Below, piece by piece: positions 45,050 through 57,108 of a stretch of DNA of 64,000 bases; position 1 is the first letter of the stretch; each line of letters begins with the position of its first letter. The stretch is taken from NCBI GenBank assembly GCA_032717465.1, contig CM064671.1, positions 52,628,498-52,692,497 of the forward strand, in the 5' to 3' direction. A program made the translations under genes and the position numbers. The stretch comes from Coenobita brevimanus (lineage: Eukaryota > Arthropoda > Malacostraca > Decapoda > Coenobitidae). A model generated the notes under the pieces. The model did not search any database and was not told the DNA's origin. It saw only the letters and a program-made list of their open reading frames with translations.

Positions 45050-46325
45050 TGCATCAGAACCATGGTATCACTCTTTGCTGTAGGAAATATAAGTTGTAAA
45101 ACAGGGAATATCAGTTTAAACTTTTACTTTGATTAATAATTTGGTTGAGGAAGCAGTAATTTTCATTGGTCGAAGCCAGTGTTCTAGTTAATTTAAATAC
45201 AGTTGAAGGTGGCCTGCTGCTTCCTTAGTTTTGTACTTCCATGAAGCTATAGTTTAGCTACCATGAGGCCATCAGCGTTGGGTAATGTTCTGAATTTGGG
45301 ACTATGGTTTTCTTGGAGTACCTGGGCCTGTCTTCCTGAATGAAACTTGGCCGAACATTTCTGCTCAGTGTGTTCCGTAACTGCATATAAGATTACGATT
45401 CTCAGGACATGTCTTGTTAATGAGTCAAAGCCATTTATGTATAGTTTTTCTATTGCCTTTCCCAAAGGGAAATGCGTGGTATTGAATCCATCTAATGCAA
45501 GTATAAAATATATATTTATATATAATGTATGAAGATATTGGCAAGGCCACAGTGCCAAAATGAATGTCAGCAAAGTCGAGGCAATAAAAGAACAGGTAAC
45601 CCAATCCCTAAGTATTTTTCCCATGACAAATAGCATACATTCATACTTAACCACAGCGAGTGGCATGCATCAAAACTATGGTATCACTCCATTATGTAGG
45701 AAATATATGTTGTATTACAGAGAAAAGCGGTTTAAACTTATATTTGGTATTTGATTTGTTTGATAAAATAGTCATTTTCATTAGTCGAAACCAGTGTTCT
45801 GGTTAATTTAAGTACAGATGGATGTAGCCTACTGCATGCTTAGTTTTATACTTCCATGAAGTTGTTGTTTAACTATCAAGAGGCCATCATCGTGTGCCCG
45901 AAGGAGATAGAGTTGATAGATCGAGGACGAAATGTTCAAAATGTGAGGGTAAAATACTTGGGTTCTGTGGAACAGTGATGGATACTGTTCATCATTTGGG
46001 ACTATGGTTTTCATGGCGTACCTGGGCCTGTCTGCCTGAATGAGAGTTGGGCAATCATTTCTTCTCACTGTGTTTTGTAACTGCATTTAAGATTACGTTA
46101 CTCAGAATATCCCTTGTTAATGCAGTTTTGCTACTGCACTTCCAAAGGAAAATGCATGTTAATGAATCCATCACGTACAAGGATAAAATTATATATATAC
46201 AAAATGTATGAAGATATTGGCAAGGCCAAAATGTCGAAATGAAAATGGCAGCAAGGTCGAGGCAGTAAAAGCATAAGTAAACCCATTCCCAAGTATTTTT
46301 CCCTTAACAAATAGCACACATTAAT
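45050..46325 (+). repeat. Tandem duplication, period about 616 bp, two diverged units
   Basis: Unit 1 (45050-45665) and unit 2 (45666-46325) both begin TGCATCA.AAC.ATGGTATCACTC and end near CAAGTATTTTTCCC.T.ACAAATAGCA. Shared segments include CCAGTGTTCT.GTTAATTTAA and TTTGGGACTATGGTTTTC.TGG. Divergence is about 15-20% by eye, and unit 2 has roughly 60 extra bases near 45900. No coding frame is conserved between the units. Confidence 0.82.
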
Positions 46326-46823
46326 GTTTGATTGAGTGCTATGGACGACTCTGACCATGACATACGAGATACAGTCCTACACATAGCAGACCATGAAACC
46401 CCCTCTAGATACATAGGGTTCCTCAGAATATTCTGACTAAGGTAGCAAAAACAAAATCTCGCCAGAACCTATGTGGATGAGAGGTGAGAATAGTTGCCAC
46501 AGTCACCCCAGCCAAACATAAATTCTATTGTTAATGATTTTACGGGTGTTCCTGTTGGGTAATCATCTACTAAAGGTCCAACCGCACTGCCTGTTGAGCT
46601 CAAAGGCATGTGCCACCAAAAGTGAGTAGGTACTGTCTCGGCAGATCAGAAACCAGCATTATTAAACAAACTGAAATCCATGAAGATCTAAACATATTAG
46701 TGCAATATATATGAGACTAAATAGGGAAGATGCCGGAAATCGAACAGAGTGTTGAGCCGACAATAGGTGATTAGGTGACCAAGGCCGACACATGCATGCA
46801 TGTTGGAACCTTTCCATATGCTA

Positions 46824-46826
<3 letters not shown>

Positions 46827-46897
<71 letters not shown>

Positions 46898-46962
46898 TAT
46901 ATATATAGTAAATATAAACCTTTATTTCTCATAAAAGATGCTCACATACACTCAGCCCTTGC

Positions 46963-47026
<64 letters not shown>

Positions 47027-47121
47027 TAAAAGATGCTCATATACACTCAGCCCTTGCAAAACATGCATTAATGGTTATATGTTTAGTACTCTGAAAATGT
47101 TTTAAACATTAATTTAAAAAT

Positions 47122-47152
<31 letters not shown>
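46827..47152. repeat. Three (TA)n tracts with a 35-bp direct repeat
   Basis: TA runs lie at about 46827-46893, 46966-47024 and 47127-47152. The 35-bp word starting CATAAAAGATGCTCA and ending CCTTGCAA occurs at 46930-46964 and 47025-47059 with one mismatch, on either side of the middle TA run. Confidence 0.9.
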
Positions 47153-47153
<1 letters not shown>

Positions 47154-48625
47154 CATGACTTCTTTATTCCCAAATTCATGGAAAGAAGCCAATATCCACC
47201 CAGTTCCGAAGAAAGGAAGGTCGTCTGACCCCTCCAATTACAGACCAATAGCTGTCACATCTTCTCTTGGTAAGGTATTTGAAACTTTAATTAATAAGCA
47301 TATTGTTAAACATCTTGAATCCAACAACTTAATTAGTGATAGACAATACGGTTTTCGCCGCGAAAGATCCACCATTGACATACGCAATCTCGTAACTCAT
47401 ACGATCCATCAGTCAATTGATCTTTTTGGAGAAACTCATGCAGTAGCTCTTGATATCTCTAAAGCATTCGACAGAGTATGGCACCGTTCCCTGCTGTCCA
47501 AACTCCCTTGCTATGGACTAACGTCTTTTGTTCCTTTGATTTCTTCTTATCTTAGTGACAGGAAAATAAGAGTAAAAGTAGATGATGTATATTCAAATTT
47601 CCACTCAATTAACGCTGGCGTGCCGCAGGGATCAGTTCTGGCGCCAACCCTATTTCTGGTTCACATTAATGATCTCTTATCTGTCACTCACAATCCCATT
47701 CACTCATATGCAGATGACTCAACACTACATAGTTCATTCACACTCAGACATCCAATTACAAAGTCTAATATCTCTACCTCTCAACTCAGTACAGCCATCT
47801 CCATTAATCAAGATCTATCTACAATCAGTGAATGGGGACAAAACAACCTTGTCTCTTTTAATGCTAGTAAAACCAAATATATACAGTTTACTAATAGACA
47901 GATATTGCCAGATTCGTACATTACCTTCAGTGCTACTAATATTCCCATTTCCAAAAGTATTGAAATTCTTGGTGTCTCACTTAACAGTGCCCTCAGCTGG
48001 ACCTCTCATGTCAGATCACTTGCTAAAACCGCCTCAAAGAAACTTGGATTATTGTACAGAGTCCGTAACTTCTTCGCCGATGAGCAGTTGGCTATAATTT
48101 GTAAGAGTCATGTACGCTCTCAGCTTGAATATTGCTCACCCTTGTGGGATGGTTGTGGAGAGGTTGCATTAAGACAACTAGACAAAATTCAGAATAAAGC
48201 TGTTAGAATCATTAATAACCCTGCCATTACATATAAACTACCTCCCCTGCAAGTAAGAAGGAATGTTGCCTCCCTTGCATTATTTTACAGATATTTTTTT
48301 GGCAAATGCTCAGACGAAGTTGCGTCCATGGTGCCACCTCTCCATGCCTTCCCTCGTGCTACACGGGCATCTGGTAGCGCTCATGACTGGAATGTCACTC
48401 AACCATATTGCAGAAATTCTGCCTATCAGAATTCATTCTTTCATTCCCCGAACTGCATCTCTCTGGAACTCGCTTCCCCAGAGTTGTTTTCCTCCAAATT
48501 TCAACCTACAACTGTTCAAGTCTAACTGTTACAGATATTTTATGAACAGAGGACACCAGTAATCTGGTGTATGGATTATTTTTTTTTTCCATTTGTTTTT
48601 CCTTCCTCCGTTCTGTTATTTAAAA
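47153..48625 (+). mobile_element. LINE3, best-preserved RT copy (5'-truncated)
   Basis: It starts directly after a (TA)n tract inside the RT domain and ends with an A run (about 48622-48636) after TCTGTTATTT, the natural 3' end of LINE3. The same 3' sequence precedes the piggyBac-like insertion at 37263. The endonuclease is absent. Confidence 0.85.
47155..48525 (+). pseudogene. LINE3 reverse transcriptase, 456-codon open frame with late frameshift
   Basis: It opens inside RT block 1-2 (WKEANIHPVPKKGRSSDPSNYRPIAVTSS), then DRQYGFRRERST, LDISKAFDRVWHRSLLSKL (catalytic aspartate), AGVPQGSVLAPTLF and the catalytic YADD at 47707-47718. FNASKTKYIQF and ILGVSLNSALSW (thumb) follow, then the C-terminal domain KLGLLYRVRNFF, QLEYCSPLWDG, LDKIQNKAVRIIN and VPPLHAFPRATRASGSAHDW. 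Near 48440 a one-base shift moves the conserved end (RTASLWNSLPQSCFPPNFNLQLFK) into the next frame. All visible RT catalytic residues are kept. The 5' truncation makes the copy non-autonomous. The group is Jockey/CR1-like; the exact clade is uncertain. Confidence 0.87.
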
Positions 48626-48636
48626 AAAAAAAAAAA

Positions 48637-49827
48637 TTTACATTATCGTGGATAATACATATCAAAAATAGTTTTCCAATAATTTTGTTTGAAAATAAAA
48701 TATACAAAAGATTATGCAATGAATGTAACTTTTTAAAATCACAATGACACAATTTTGGAGTGGCCACTGAATCAAGTTCTGTAGCCAAAGGCTTAAGTAA
48801 TTTTAACGTCACAGTAGCCATTACCGGAGTTTAAATATATAGCGACGGGGTAACATGCTCATGTATTACATTATCCTTGTTCCCACGAATTTTGGCTTCA
48901 TGGTCATCCATGCATTTTCATACATATCATAAAAATGTATTTTTAATCCTCGTTTCACTAATTAAAATTTGAAAAACGGTCTGAATGTTAGGAAGGTTCT
49001 TTAAATGATTTAACTTAACCCGTAAATAGCAAGTGAAGTGTATACACACTCAGTAAGAGGAGTTCCCTGTTGTCTGAGTAACATGTATGTTAGCATCAGC
49101 GTTCGCTCTATGGTTTGAACTCCTCACCAATATTAATTATGTCCAATTACTTAACGCAACCCAAATGTACGAGCATGCTCTCTGCCAAGCAATTAGTCCC
49201 TAATGACATGATGGGGGTTAGATATACTTGTTTATGATTCTTTGACGTGTAGTTCATCACCGCTATTTGCTGGCCTCTCCACCTTAACCCCTCACAAGCT
49301 GGGAGCAGGAGAATGATCAAGTCACACAGAAAATATTTGGTGATATTAAGTGCAGTGAATTGTGAAACTGGGTGCAAATGGGTATCTATGCTGGAGTACC
49401 AAGAAGTGATCAGAGCTGCTTCACACGATCGAACACCGCCTAACCGATTGATGAAAATATCATAGTTTTCTCACCAATATATTTGACACAGACTCTACCT
49501 AGTGACCTAGCGACACTTACATTGACAGAGGGAAGGATTGGTTAGTATTGGGGTCTGAATATTCTATGGTGTCTCATTGCTGATATATGACACAGTGAAG
49601 ATAAGCAGTTTTAGGCAAAACCCCTGTAAGGGATAACGGCTTGTGGTGAAATATTGCTGTAATCGGTGCGTTGAAAAGCTTCATAGTAAAGAAAGGGTAA
49701 AGACCTTTGACTAACCACTTTCTGTTCGAAATGTCTCTCCTGAGGTGAATATAATTGGAAAAGCATTCAAACAGCGCAACACCAGCACCTTGCACTCCTC
49801 GAAGACTCACATTTTCACTTTATATTG
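48637..49827. other. Non-coding stretch, nothing recognised
   Basis: AT-rich. TTAACCCCTCACAAGCTGGG near 49286 recalls the piggyBac-like left end but no matching right end is present. Frames are below 85 codons. Confidence 0.45.
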
Positions 49828-50280
49828 TGACCTTGACCTTTGATCAATTTAGCTTAAACTTTGAACGCTTCATCCCTTCATAAACCACATCTCCACCTCA
49901 AAGTTTGATATAAATGTGCTCACAAGTGTTAAAGTTAATCTTTTCCTGCAACTTTGACCTTTAACCTATTCTCAAAATATAAGTACTTCATATCTGTATG
50001 AGCTGTGACCCTTCCACCAAATATGATACAAGATGAATAAAAACACTTTGAGTTATAGTGCTGAAACCTTGATCTTTCTGCCAATTGTTTTCAAAACTGA
50101 TTCAATTCGCCCTTTTCTGACTGTCAGCCTGTTTATAGTATTTTGTGGAAACGGGTAAAAACTTAAAGTTGACCCTTCCTCGACCACTGACCCATGGCGC
50201 TGCATTTTCCAACCAATATCACAGCCAATTTTCGCTAGTGAAGAATGAAACTCCACAGTGAAAAATACCAAGGTAATTAG
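49828..50280 (+). repeat. Degenerate repeat rich in TGACCTT/TTGACCT words
   Basis: It contains TGACCTTGACCTTT at 49828-49841 and later variants (ACTTTGACCTTTAACCTA, TGACCCTTCC, AACCTTGATCTTTC) at loose intervals of roughly 60-110 bases. Similar words appear near 63340 and, on the other strand, around 57300-57740. It looks like an old simple-unit repeat. Confidence 0.45.
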
Positions 50281-50705
50281 TTATGCCATTTCAGAACTAT
50301 ACCAGTTGGCCAAAGTAAAAAAAGAAGAAACCGGGGAGTTTGTCGAAACCTTTTTCCTATCTGAGTTTTAAGTTTACTCGACTTTGGATATTGTTATGTG
50401 GTACAGGTATGCTCAAGGATGACAAAGAGTCTTTTGATTATTTGAAATTTTGTGTGTGGGAGTTTTGAAGGATTTTGTTTGTTATTGGCAATGGTGCATA
50501 GACCTATCCCTACTTAGTGTGTCTACCAACATTCTGATGAGCTGGATTAATCAGAATTAGCTAGTGCGTGGTCGTTGAGTGCTTGGGTCAGAATCCATTT
50601 ACAGAGTCAGAGGAATGAGGAGGACGAGGCTTTCAAGGATTAGTCTCTCCAAGATTGTAGTTTGTGTAGTTACCAGTGATATTGTTCTGCATGTATGTCA
50701 TGCAC
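50281..50705. other. Non-coding stretch, nothing recognised
   Basis: No frames or repeats of note. Confidence 0.4.
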
Positions 50706-50934
50706 TGATTGATTGATTAAACATTATAATGAAAAACTGGCAGCGCAACTGCCACAGTCATATACTGCTGGACATGAATGTAAAAAGCACCAACTAACCT
50801 AACAATATAAAAACTATAATCCAGGAAAACACACTATTATCACTAAATCACTCCAAACAAGCACTAAACATTAAAGAAAAAAGAAAACAAAACAGTGAGT
50901 ACTCTATGTTATGCTGGAGTCCATTTGCCACCAC

Positions 50935-53420
50935 AAAGCTGAGGGTTCCATCTCTCATTCAACAGGACATCTCCCCAAGCACCGATGAAAGAAAGTACGA
51001 CCCATCCCCCGCCTGGTGTTCTGAGAGGTATCAGTGTCGTAAATCTCTAAACATGGGCCACTCTACCAGCAAGTGCTGAATAGTCAGGGGGATAGTCAAT
51101 TCTCACACAATGGTGGGGGAGAGCTCCCTTGTTAAAAATCCACAAGAGAACCTGGTGTGGCCAATTCTCAGCCTGCATAAAGCATTCCTCCATTGGTGAG
51201 ACAAGACTCGGTAATTGATGGAGCCCACCTTTAAACAAATAATGGGCATTTTGTTAGGCCCCACCACATCCCAGATGCCTTGCCAACAACGCTGAATATG
51301 TGTAGCAATGAAGGGGCAAAAATCAGATGCAGGCAGCTGATGCAGAGGGGTATGGCGTCCCACAGATGCAGGAGGGCGAGCTGCGTCTGCCTTAGCCAAC
51401 ATATCAGTACGTTTATACCCGGACATACCCACATGGGCAGAAACCCAATAGTCCACATGATGGCAACGGACTAAAAGCCACCATATGTGTTGATAATAAC
51501 AGTGGATGGGATAATTTAAAAGACTCCAGGATAACAGAGCACTGAGGGATTACTAAAAATTCACAAAAACATGTTGGGGGAGAGTAAAAATATTTGGAGA
51601 GCATACAGTATAATATCGCAGTCAGTTCCGCCATATACAGTACACTGAAGCAATACCAGGAAGGCTAGCGACCTGACTGAAGGAAGGGTGGACGACACCA
51701 AAGCCTACTCCAGGATCAGCCTTGGATCCTTCAGTATAGACAGGGTCAGAGCCCTAATGAGTTGAGGCATGTTCTAAAAAGAGAGACAGGGACATCCAAG
51801 GGGGAACTGGCCTTTTTTTTTTTTTTACCAACAACCGCCCTACAAAATGTCACACGAGGGAATAGCCAAGAACCCACCCTCGGGATCTGATGTAATCAGA
51901 CTACCAGTATTGGAACAGAGAAGGCTAATATAACAGACCTGACTCTGTAACCTGAGGGTTTCGGGAAAGTCGGATGAGTGTCATAAACAATAGATCGGGA
52001 ATCCTGGGAGATTATGACACAAGGCACTGAGTCCAGAAAACGGCCAAGACGATACCAACACCTCATCAACAACGACTGGTAATGTAATTCCAAAGGGAGA
52101 GCATCAGCTTCCACCAACAAACTCGAAATCAGGGCTGACCTTAATGCCCCAGTTGCCAGACGTACACCAGCATGATGCACAGGATCTAACGTCTGGAGAT
52201 GGGCATCTGTTGCAGAGTAGATCTTACACCCATATACCAGTTTAGAAAGAGCTAGAAGAACAATCAGTGGAGCGCATCTTACCAACAAGGGCAGCATATT
52301 TTCCAAACCACTTTTCATAATGGGTTAGGGTTTCTCAACACTGATTAGGGTATTGCAAGAAGTGTTTTCTGGACCCAGAATCTGTAATACGATTTGGATT
52401 GGTCCCAAAAGCAAACCGAGTGTTCCCTGGGAAGTTGGCTATCTACCCACCAAATTTGGTCCAAATCTCTCTTCTAGTGTTTGAGTTTTCCTGCTAACAG
52501 ACAAACAAACAAACAGGGGTGGAAACATACTCTCCTTGTCGGAGAGAATAAGGGACTCGTGCAACAGGAGGAAGTGTGACGGTCAGCATCCCTAGAGGTA
52601 TGAGTCCAAACTCTCAAAACACTCAAGGCTTTAATATAAGCTGCCTTAACATAACGAATGTAAGGAACCCAAGTTAGTCGTTTATCAAATAGAATACCAA
52701 GAAACAGAGTCTCTTCCACGCAGAAATTTTCCGACCATTGAGATATAAGTCAGGGTCTGGGTGAACCAACAAAAGACGACATAATTGCATAGCCACTGTC
52801 TTTGTTAATGAAAAACGGAAACCACGAGACTCGGCCCTCACAGAAATTTTACTAAGATCAAGTTGAAACTCCGTCTCTGCCAGAGACATTCAAGATGCAG
52901 TGACGGATATTTAAAGGATACCAACATATACTTAAACCACGTATACCATCCGGAGGTAAACTTATGACACTGTTGTTGGCCACAGGAAAGAAATTAACAC
53001 TAAGGACTGTGGTACCCCATTTTCAAATGCACTGGCATCAGAAAACACTCTTCCACTCGGACCTTTGAAAAAGGATTAGATAAAAAGTAATGAATAAAAA
53101 TAGGCAAGCGCCCACGAAGACCAAACTCATGAAGAGAAAGTAAAATGCCATGACCTCAGGTAGTGTCAGTTGCCTTCTCCAGATCGAACAAGAACGGGGA
53201 GAAAACCTCACATACAGAAGATTCCATGGACAGTAGGGCATCAGAGGTAGATCGCATTTTACTGAAACATACTGGACAAGTAAGACTGCAATGAAGGACC
53301 ACTGAGTGATTTACGTGGCTTGATAATAGGGATGAAGACTGTTCTCTTGCGAGGATGGAGCAGATATCTGAAATCATATGATTTTGGATTTTTTTTTTTA
53401 ATAACACAACAGAGGAAGGA
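50935..53420 (-). pseudogene. LINE5 RT C-terminal half and RNase H
   Basis: Minus-strand pieces: an RT palm remnant (LFDLEKATDTT at 53156-53190, the first-aspartate region), and GLRGRLPIF-like and SRGFRFSLTKTVAMQLCR (52780-52870). PDPDLYLNGRKIS and LFLGILFDKRLTWVPYIRYVK (52620-52760) follow, then LSKLVYGCKIYSATDAHLQTLDPVHHAGVRLATGALRS and LLVEADALPLELHYQ (51950-52260). The RNase H end reads DYWVSAHVGMSGYKRTDMLAKADA (51380-51456, the SHVG...N-D region with N changed to Y), then ALCRLRIGHTRFSCGFL (51130-51190). RNase H after RT marks the I/R1/LOA/Tad side of LINE phylogeny. Confidence 0.7.
52322..52555 (+). mobile_element. Small retroposon-like insert with (ACAA)n tail inside LINE5
   Basis: The insert lies between LINE5 pieces. 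Its right part reads CCACCAAATTTGGTCCAAATC, then GAGTTTTCCTGCTAACAGAC followed by AACAAACAAACAG and a short hairpin region (CTCTCCTTGTCGGAGAG). This arrangement is familiar as the 3' end of dispersed invertebrate RTE/SINE-type repeats. A related 3' end occurs near 63510-63550. The left border is approximate. Confidence 0.5.
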
Positions 53421-53495
53421 AAAACAAATAAATAAAAAAAAACAACCCATACACCAGATTACTGGTGTCCTCTATTCATAATATACCTGTAACAG

Positions 53496-56400
53496 TTAGA
53501 CAGTTAGACTTGAAGAACTGTAGGTTGAAATTTTGAGGGAAACAACTCTGGGGAAGCGAGTTCCAGAGAGATGCAGTTCGGGGAATGAAAGAATTCTAAT
53601 AGACATAAGTTCTGCAATATGACTGAGTGATATTCCAATCATGAGCGCTATCAGATGCTGTGTAGCACGAGGGAAGGCAGGGAGAGGTGGCACAATGGAT
53701 ACAACTTCGTCTGAACATTTGCATATAATAGCAGGGTTATTTATAATTCTAACAGTTTTGTTCTGAATTTTGTCTAGTTGTTTTAATGCAACCTCTCCAC
53801 AGCCATTCCACAAGGTTGAGCCGTATTTAAGCTGATAGCGCACATGACTCTTATAAATTATAGTTAACTGCTCGTCAGTGAAGAAGTTACGGACTCTTTA
53901 CAATAATCCAAGTTGCTTTGAGGTGGATTTAGCAAATAATTTGACATGAGAGGTCTAGTTAAGAGCATTATTAAGTGAGACACGGAGAATTTCAATACTT
54001 TTGGAGATGGGAATATTTGTACCATTGATGGTAATACGCGAATCTTGCAATACCTATCTATTAGCAAATTGTATATATTTAGTTTTACTAGCATTAAATG
54101 AGACAAGATTGTTTTGTCTCCATTCACTGATCGTAGATAAGTCTTGATTTATGGAGACAGCTGTACTGAGTTGGGAGTCGGAGATATCAGACTTTGTAAA
54201 TAGGTGTCGGAGTGTGAATGAACTATGAAGTGTTGAGTCATCTGCATATGAAAGGATGGGATTGTGGGAGACAGATAAGAGATCATCAATATGAACCAGG
54301 AACAGGATTGGCGCCAGAACTGATCCCTGCGGCATGCCGGCGTTAACTGAGTGGAAATTGGAATATACATCATCTACTTTTACTCTTATTTTTCTGTCAC
54401 TAAGATATGAGGAAATCAAAGGAACAAAAGACTTTAGTCCATAGCAAGAGAGTTTGGACAACAGGGAACGGTGCCATACTCTGTCGAAAGCTTTAAAAAT
54501 ATTAAGGGTTACTGTATGAGTTTCTCCATGTAGGTTGATTGACTGATGGATGGTATGAGTCAGGAGACTGAGTATGTCAATGATGGATCTTTCGTGGCGA
54601 AAACCATATTGTCTATCACTAATTAAGTTGTTGGATTCAAGATGTTTAACTATGTGCTAATTTATTAAAGTTTCAAATTCCTTACCAAGAGAAGATGTGA
54701 CAGCTGTTGATCTGTAATTAGAGGGGTCAGTGGAACTTCCTTTCTTTGGAACTGGGTGGATATAATGATACTGGCTCCATTCCATGAAGTAGGGAATAAA
54801 AAAGTACCATCGATAAAAAAAAAGTATTGCCACCCTATCAGTGTGAGACATTATGATTCACTGGAAATGACACGGTTATGTCGCTTTGTAACCTTCATTT
54901 TTGTTGTTTTCATATATTTTACAGATATATAGCTGGATTAGTCGGTGTTACATTATACTGCATGGTAAATCAACAAATTTTTGTGAATTAAACAGGCATG
55001 CCAACACTACCGATTGAACCAGAGATGAAGTATTTCAAATCTCAACCAACCCCAGGGTGCCGATACTTTTTTTTTTTTTAATCGATAGTACGTATGCATA
55101 GTCTGAATAATTTAGCAAGAACAGAGGCAAGTTCTGGGGAACACTTTTTCAAAACAATTGGCGAAATTCCATCTGGGCCTGTAGCTTTATTGGTAGGTAA
55201 ATTGTCTAGGATGGATTTTACGTATTTTGTCTGTATTTTAAGTGGAACATTTTTAGGAGAGTCATGTTCTAGTACTGGGACGTTCTGGCTGGCTTCCTCC
55301 AGGGTAGAATTTCTGGCAAATATACTGGCATAAATATCTGCTTTCCCATGCAGGTCATTTGCAATGTTGCCATCTGAAGATTTTAGTGGGGAAATGGATG
55401 TTGACTTGTTAAAGTTATTATTGAAAGAACTGAGAGTTGACCAGATTATTCTATTGTCATTTGGGTTGTTAAGTAGTTCGATGCTTGATTTTGAAGAAAG
55501 TTTGATTTAACGAGATTTTACAGCTTTTGCATGTTTCAGCAATATGAAATTGAAAGAGTGATTCAGATGTTCTTGATTTTAAGTAAGAGTTATATGCTAA
55601 TGACTTTTGGGCTGTTGCTCTGGCACAGTTGCCATCAAACCATTTTGGAGAGTTCAATCGTTTAGTGAACTGTTGACTTGGAATGATTAAATCCATACTA
55701 GCTAGTATTAAGTCGCAAATGTGTACTGGGTAGAACTGGCATCACTAGAGAAGAAAGACTGCCATGGAATGTCAACAAGATAATTTCTAAATCCACCCCA
55801 GTTTGCCCTATCAAAGTACCATTGGGTCACCCTGACAAGTTCAGAACAGTGAGGTTTGGGGGGGCTAACTAATGAGGCTTAGATGAGATTCTGGTCCGAG
55901 GATCCAAGTGGAGACAGTACCTCTATCCTGTATTGCTCTGGATTATTTGTCAGGAACAGATCCAAGAGATAGGCATTATGGTCAGGATTATCTGGTATTC
56001 TGGTTGGTTGCTTTACCAGCTGCATGAGATTAAACGATTCTGCAAACAGCTTGCATTCTAGACCGGCATCGTCAGCCCATGCAGAATGCAATAACCATTC
56101 AACATTATGTATGTTAAAATCACTCAGAATGGTAATTTTAATGCTAAAGGCAAGGTTAAGGTTACTCAACTGTGTGGATATGGAATCAAATACACTGGGT
56201 TCCGAAGAAGTATTGGGGGTGCGATAGACTACACAGATATATTTTGTAATATTTTGACAATTTAGTTTATATAATGAGTAATCAAAACCGGATGAAGGGA
56301 AGTTCAGCATAGAGTCAACTGCATATTGAGGTTTGATGTAACAACAGGTGCCACCCTTGTTACAGAAATTTGTGAAGAGATGATAACTGGGAAAACAAAA

Positions 56401-56667
56401 TGGGTATATTTCAGTCAAGAGTGAGATTTGTGGTTCTGTGAGGAATAGAGCCAGAGGGGATACGGACTGTAGGAAAAAATGAACTGAATTTAAATTGGTA
56501 CTTAGACCTCGCATGTTGGTGAAGGATAAGGCAGCACCTTCACTTTTCCGCTGACGAGCATGACTGTAAATTGCACTAGTCACTGCCATCACATTTGGTT
56601 GATGGCGATCGGGAGGACCCTGTGCCGCCAGCCCTACCCTGCTAGTGGTGGCAATCCGAGGTACCAC
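53496..56667 (-). pseudogene. LINE3 endonuclease-RT (minus-strand copy)
   Basis: The endonuclease frame 55879-56667 reads LSFTNMRGLSTNLNSVHFFL, LFLTEPQIS (E of the active site; the usual ET is EP here), ILSDFNIHNVEW (GDFN changed to SDFN) and SSDQNLI (SDHN changed to SDQN). The linker is at 55469-55696 (NSPKWFDGNCARATAQKSLAY). RT pieces at 54657-54851, 54054-54461 and 53864-54127 give PVPKKGSSTDPSNYRSTAVTSS, AGMPQGSVLAPILF and the catalytic YADD. The C-terminus is at 53496-53843 (LWNGCGEVALKQLDKIQNK). Changes at three endonuclease active-site motifs, several frameshifts and the MITE make it inactive. Confidence 0.83.
54808..55087. mobile_element. 280-bp MITE with A-rich terminal inverted repeats
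   Basis: The left end is CATCGATAAAAAAAAAGTAT followed by TGCCACCCT. The complement of the right end is TATCGATT, an A run, then AGTATCGGCACCCT. This forms an inverted repeat of about 30 bases with small differences. GTAC flanks it on both sides (54804-54807 and 55088-55091), a candidate 4-bp target duplication. It interrupts the LINE3 RT. There is no coding frame. The superfamily is not assigned. Confidence 0.75.
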
Positions 56668-57009
56668 CTCGTTAAAGGTTGGACCTAAAGTTAAGTAAAT
56701 GGAAGGGTGTTTGTGTGCTTCTTAAAATTCTTGAACAATTTTTGTGCTGGCACTGTTTTGAGAGATAGTGTAATGCGGAATTGGTGCACTGTATGTTAGT
56801 ATATTGTTTGTTTTTTTGTGCTGTTCGAAGGGTTTGCTGCTATTCAGTATGGCTTTTGGGGTTGGAGGTAATGAGTATTATCATGTGTAGATGTTTGTCC
56901 TTATTTTTCCGATGTTGCTAATGTTTGTTTTGCCGTCGAGAGGGGGGAAAAAGTTTTTCCAGTTCTCTTGCACGTTTTGATTTGTATTCCCTCGCTCGAG
57001 ACTATATGG

Positions 57010-57016
<7 letters not shown>

Positions 57017-57106
<90 letters not shown>
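57017..57106. repeat. (TG)n microsatellite, about 90 bp
   Basis: Pure TG units. Cysteine/valine and threonine/histidine frames across it are artefacts. Confidence 0.97.

Positions 57107-57108
<2 letters not shown>

Larger units (their letters stand above)
50706..53440 (-). mobile_element. LINE5: decayed LINE with RNase H domain (I/R1/LOA-like group)
   Basis: On the minus strand it carries RT thumb, C-terminal domain and RNase H and ends in a tail of AATC units at about 50706-50722. The body contains many stops. The 5' part (endonuclease and RT fingers) is absent or unrecognisable beyond 53440, where a LINE3 copy begins. A foreign segment lies at about 52322-52555. Confidence 0.7.
53446..56680 (-). 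mobile_element. LINE3, longest copy (minus strand), interrupted by a MITE
   Basis: It runs on the minus strand from the 3' end (CAGATTACTGGTGTCCTC complement at 53456) to the endonuclease start near 56667. It spans endonuclease, linker, RT and C-terminus and is the only LINE3 copy here with the endonuclease N-terminus. A 280-bp MITE lies at 54808-55087. The 5' end borders unique sequence near 56690. Confidence 0.85.

Noticed and set aside
49280..49310. Third piggyBac-like copy
   Set aside because: TTAACCCCTCACAAGCTGGG resembles the left end, but no matching right end or interior is present nearby.
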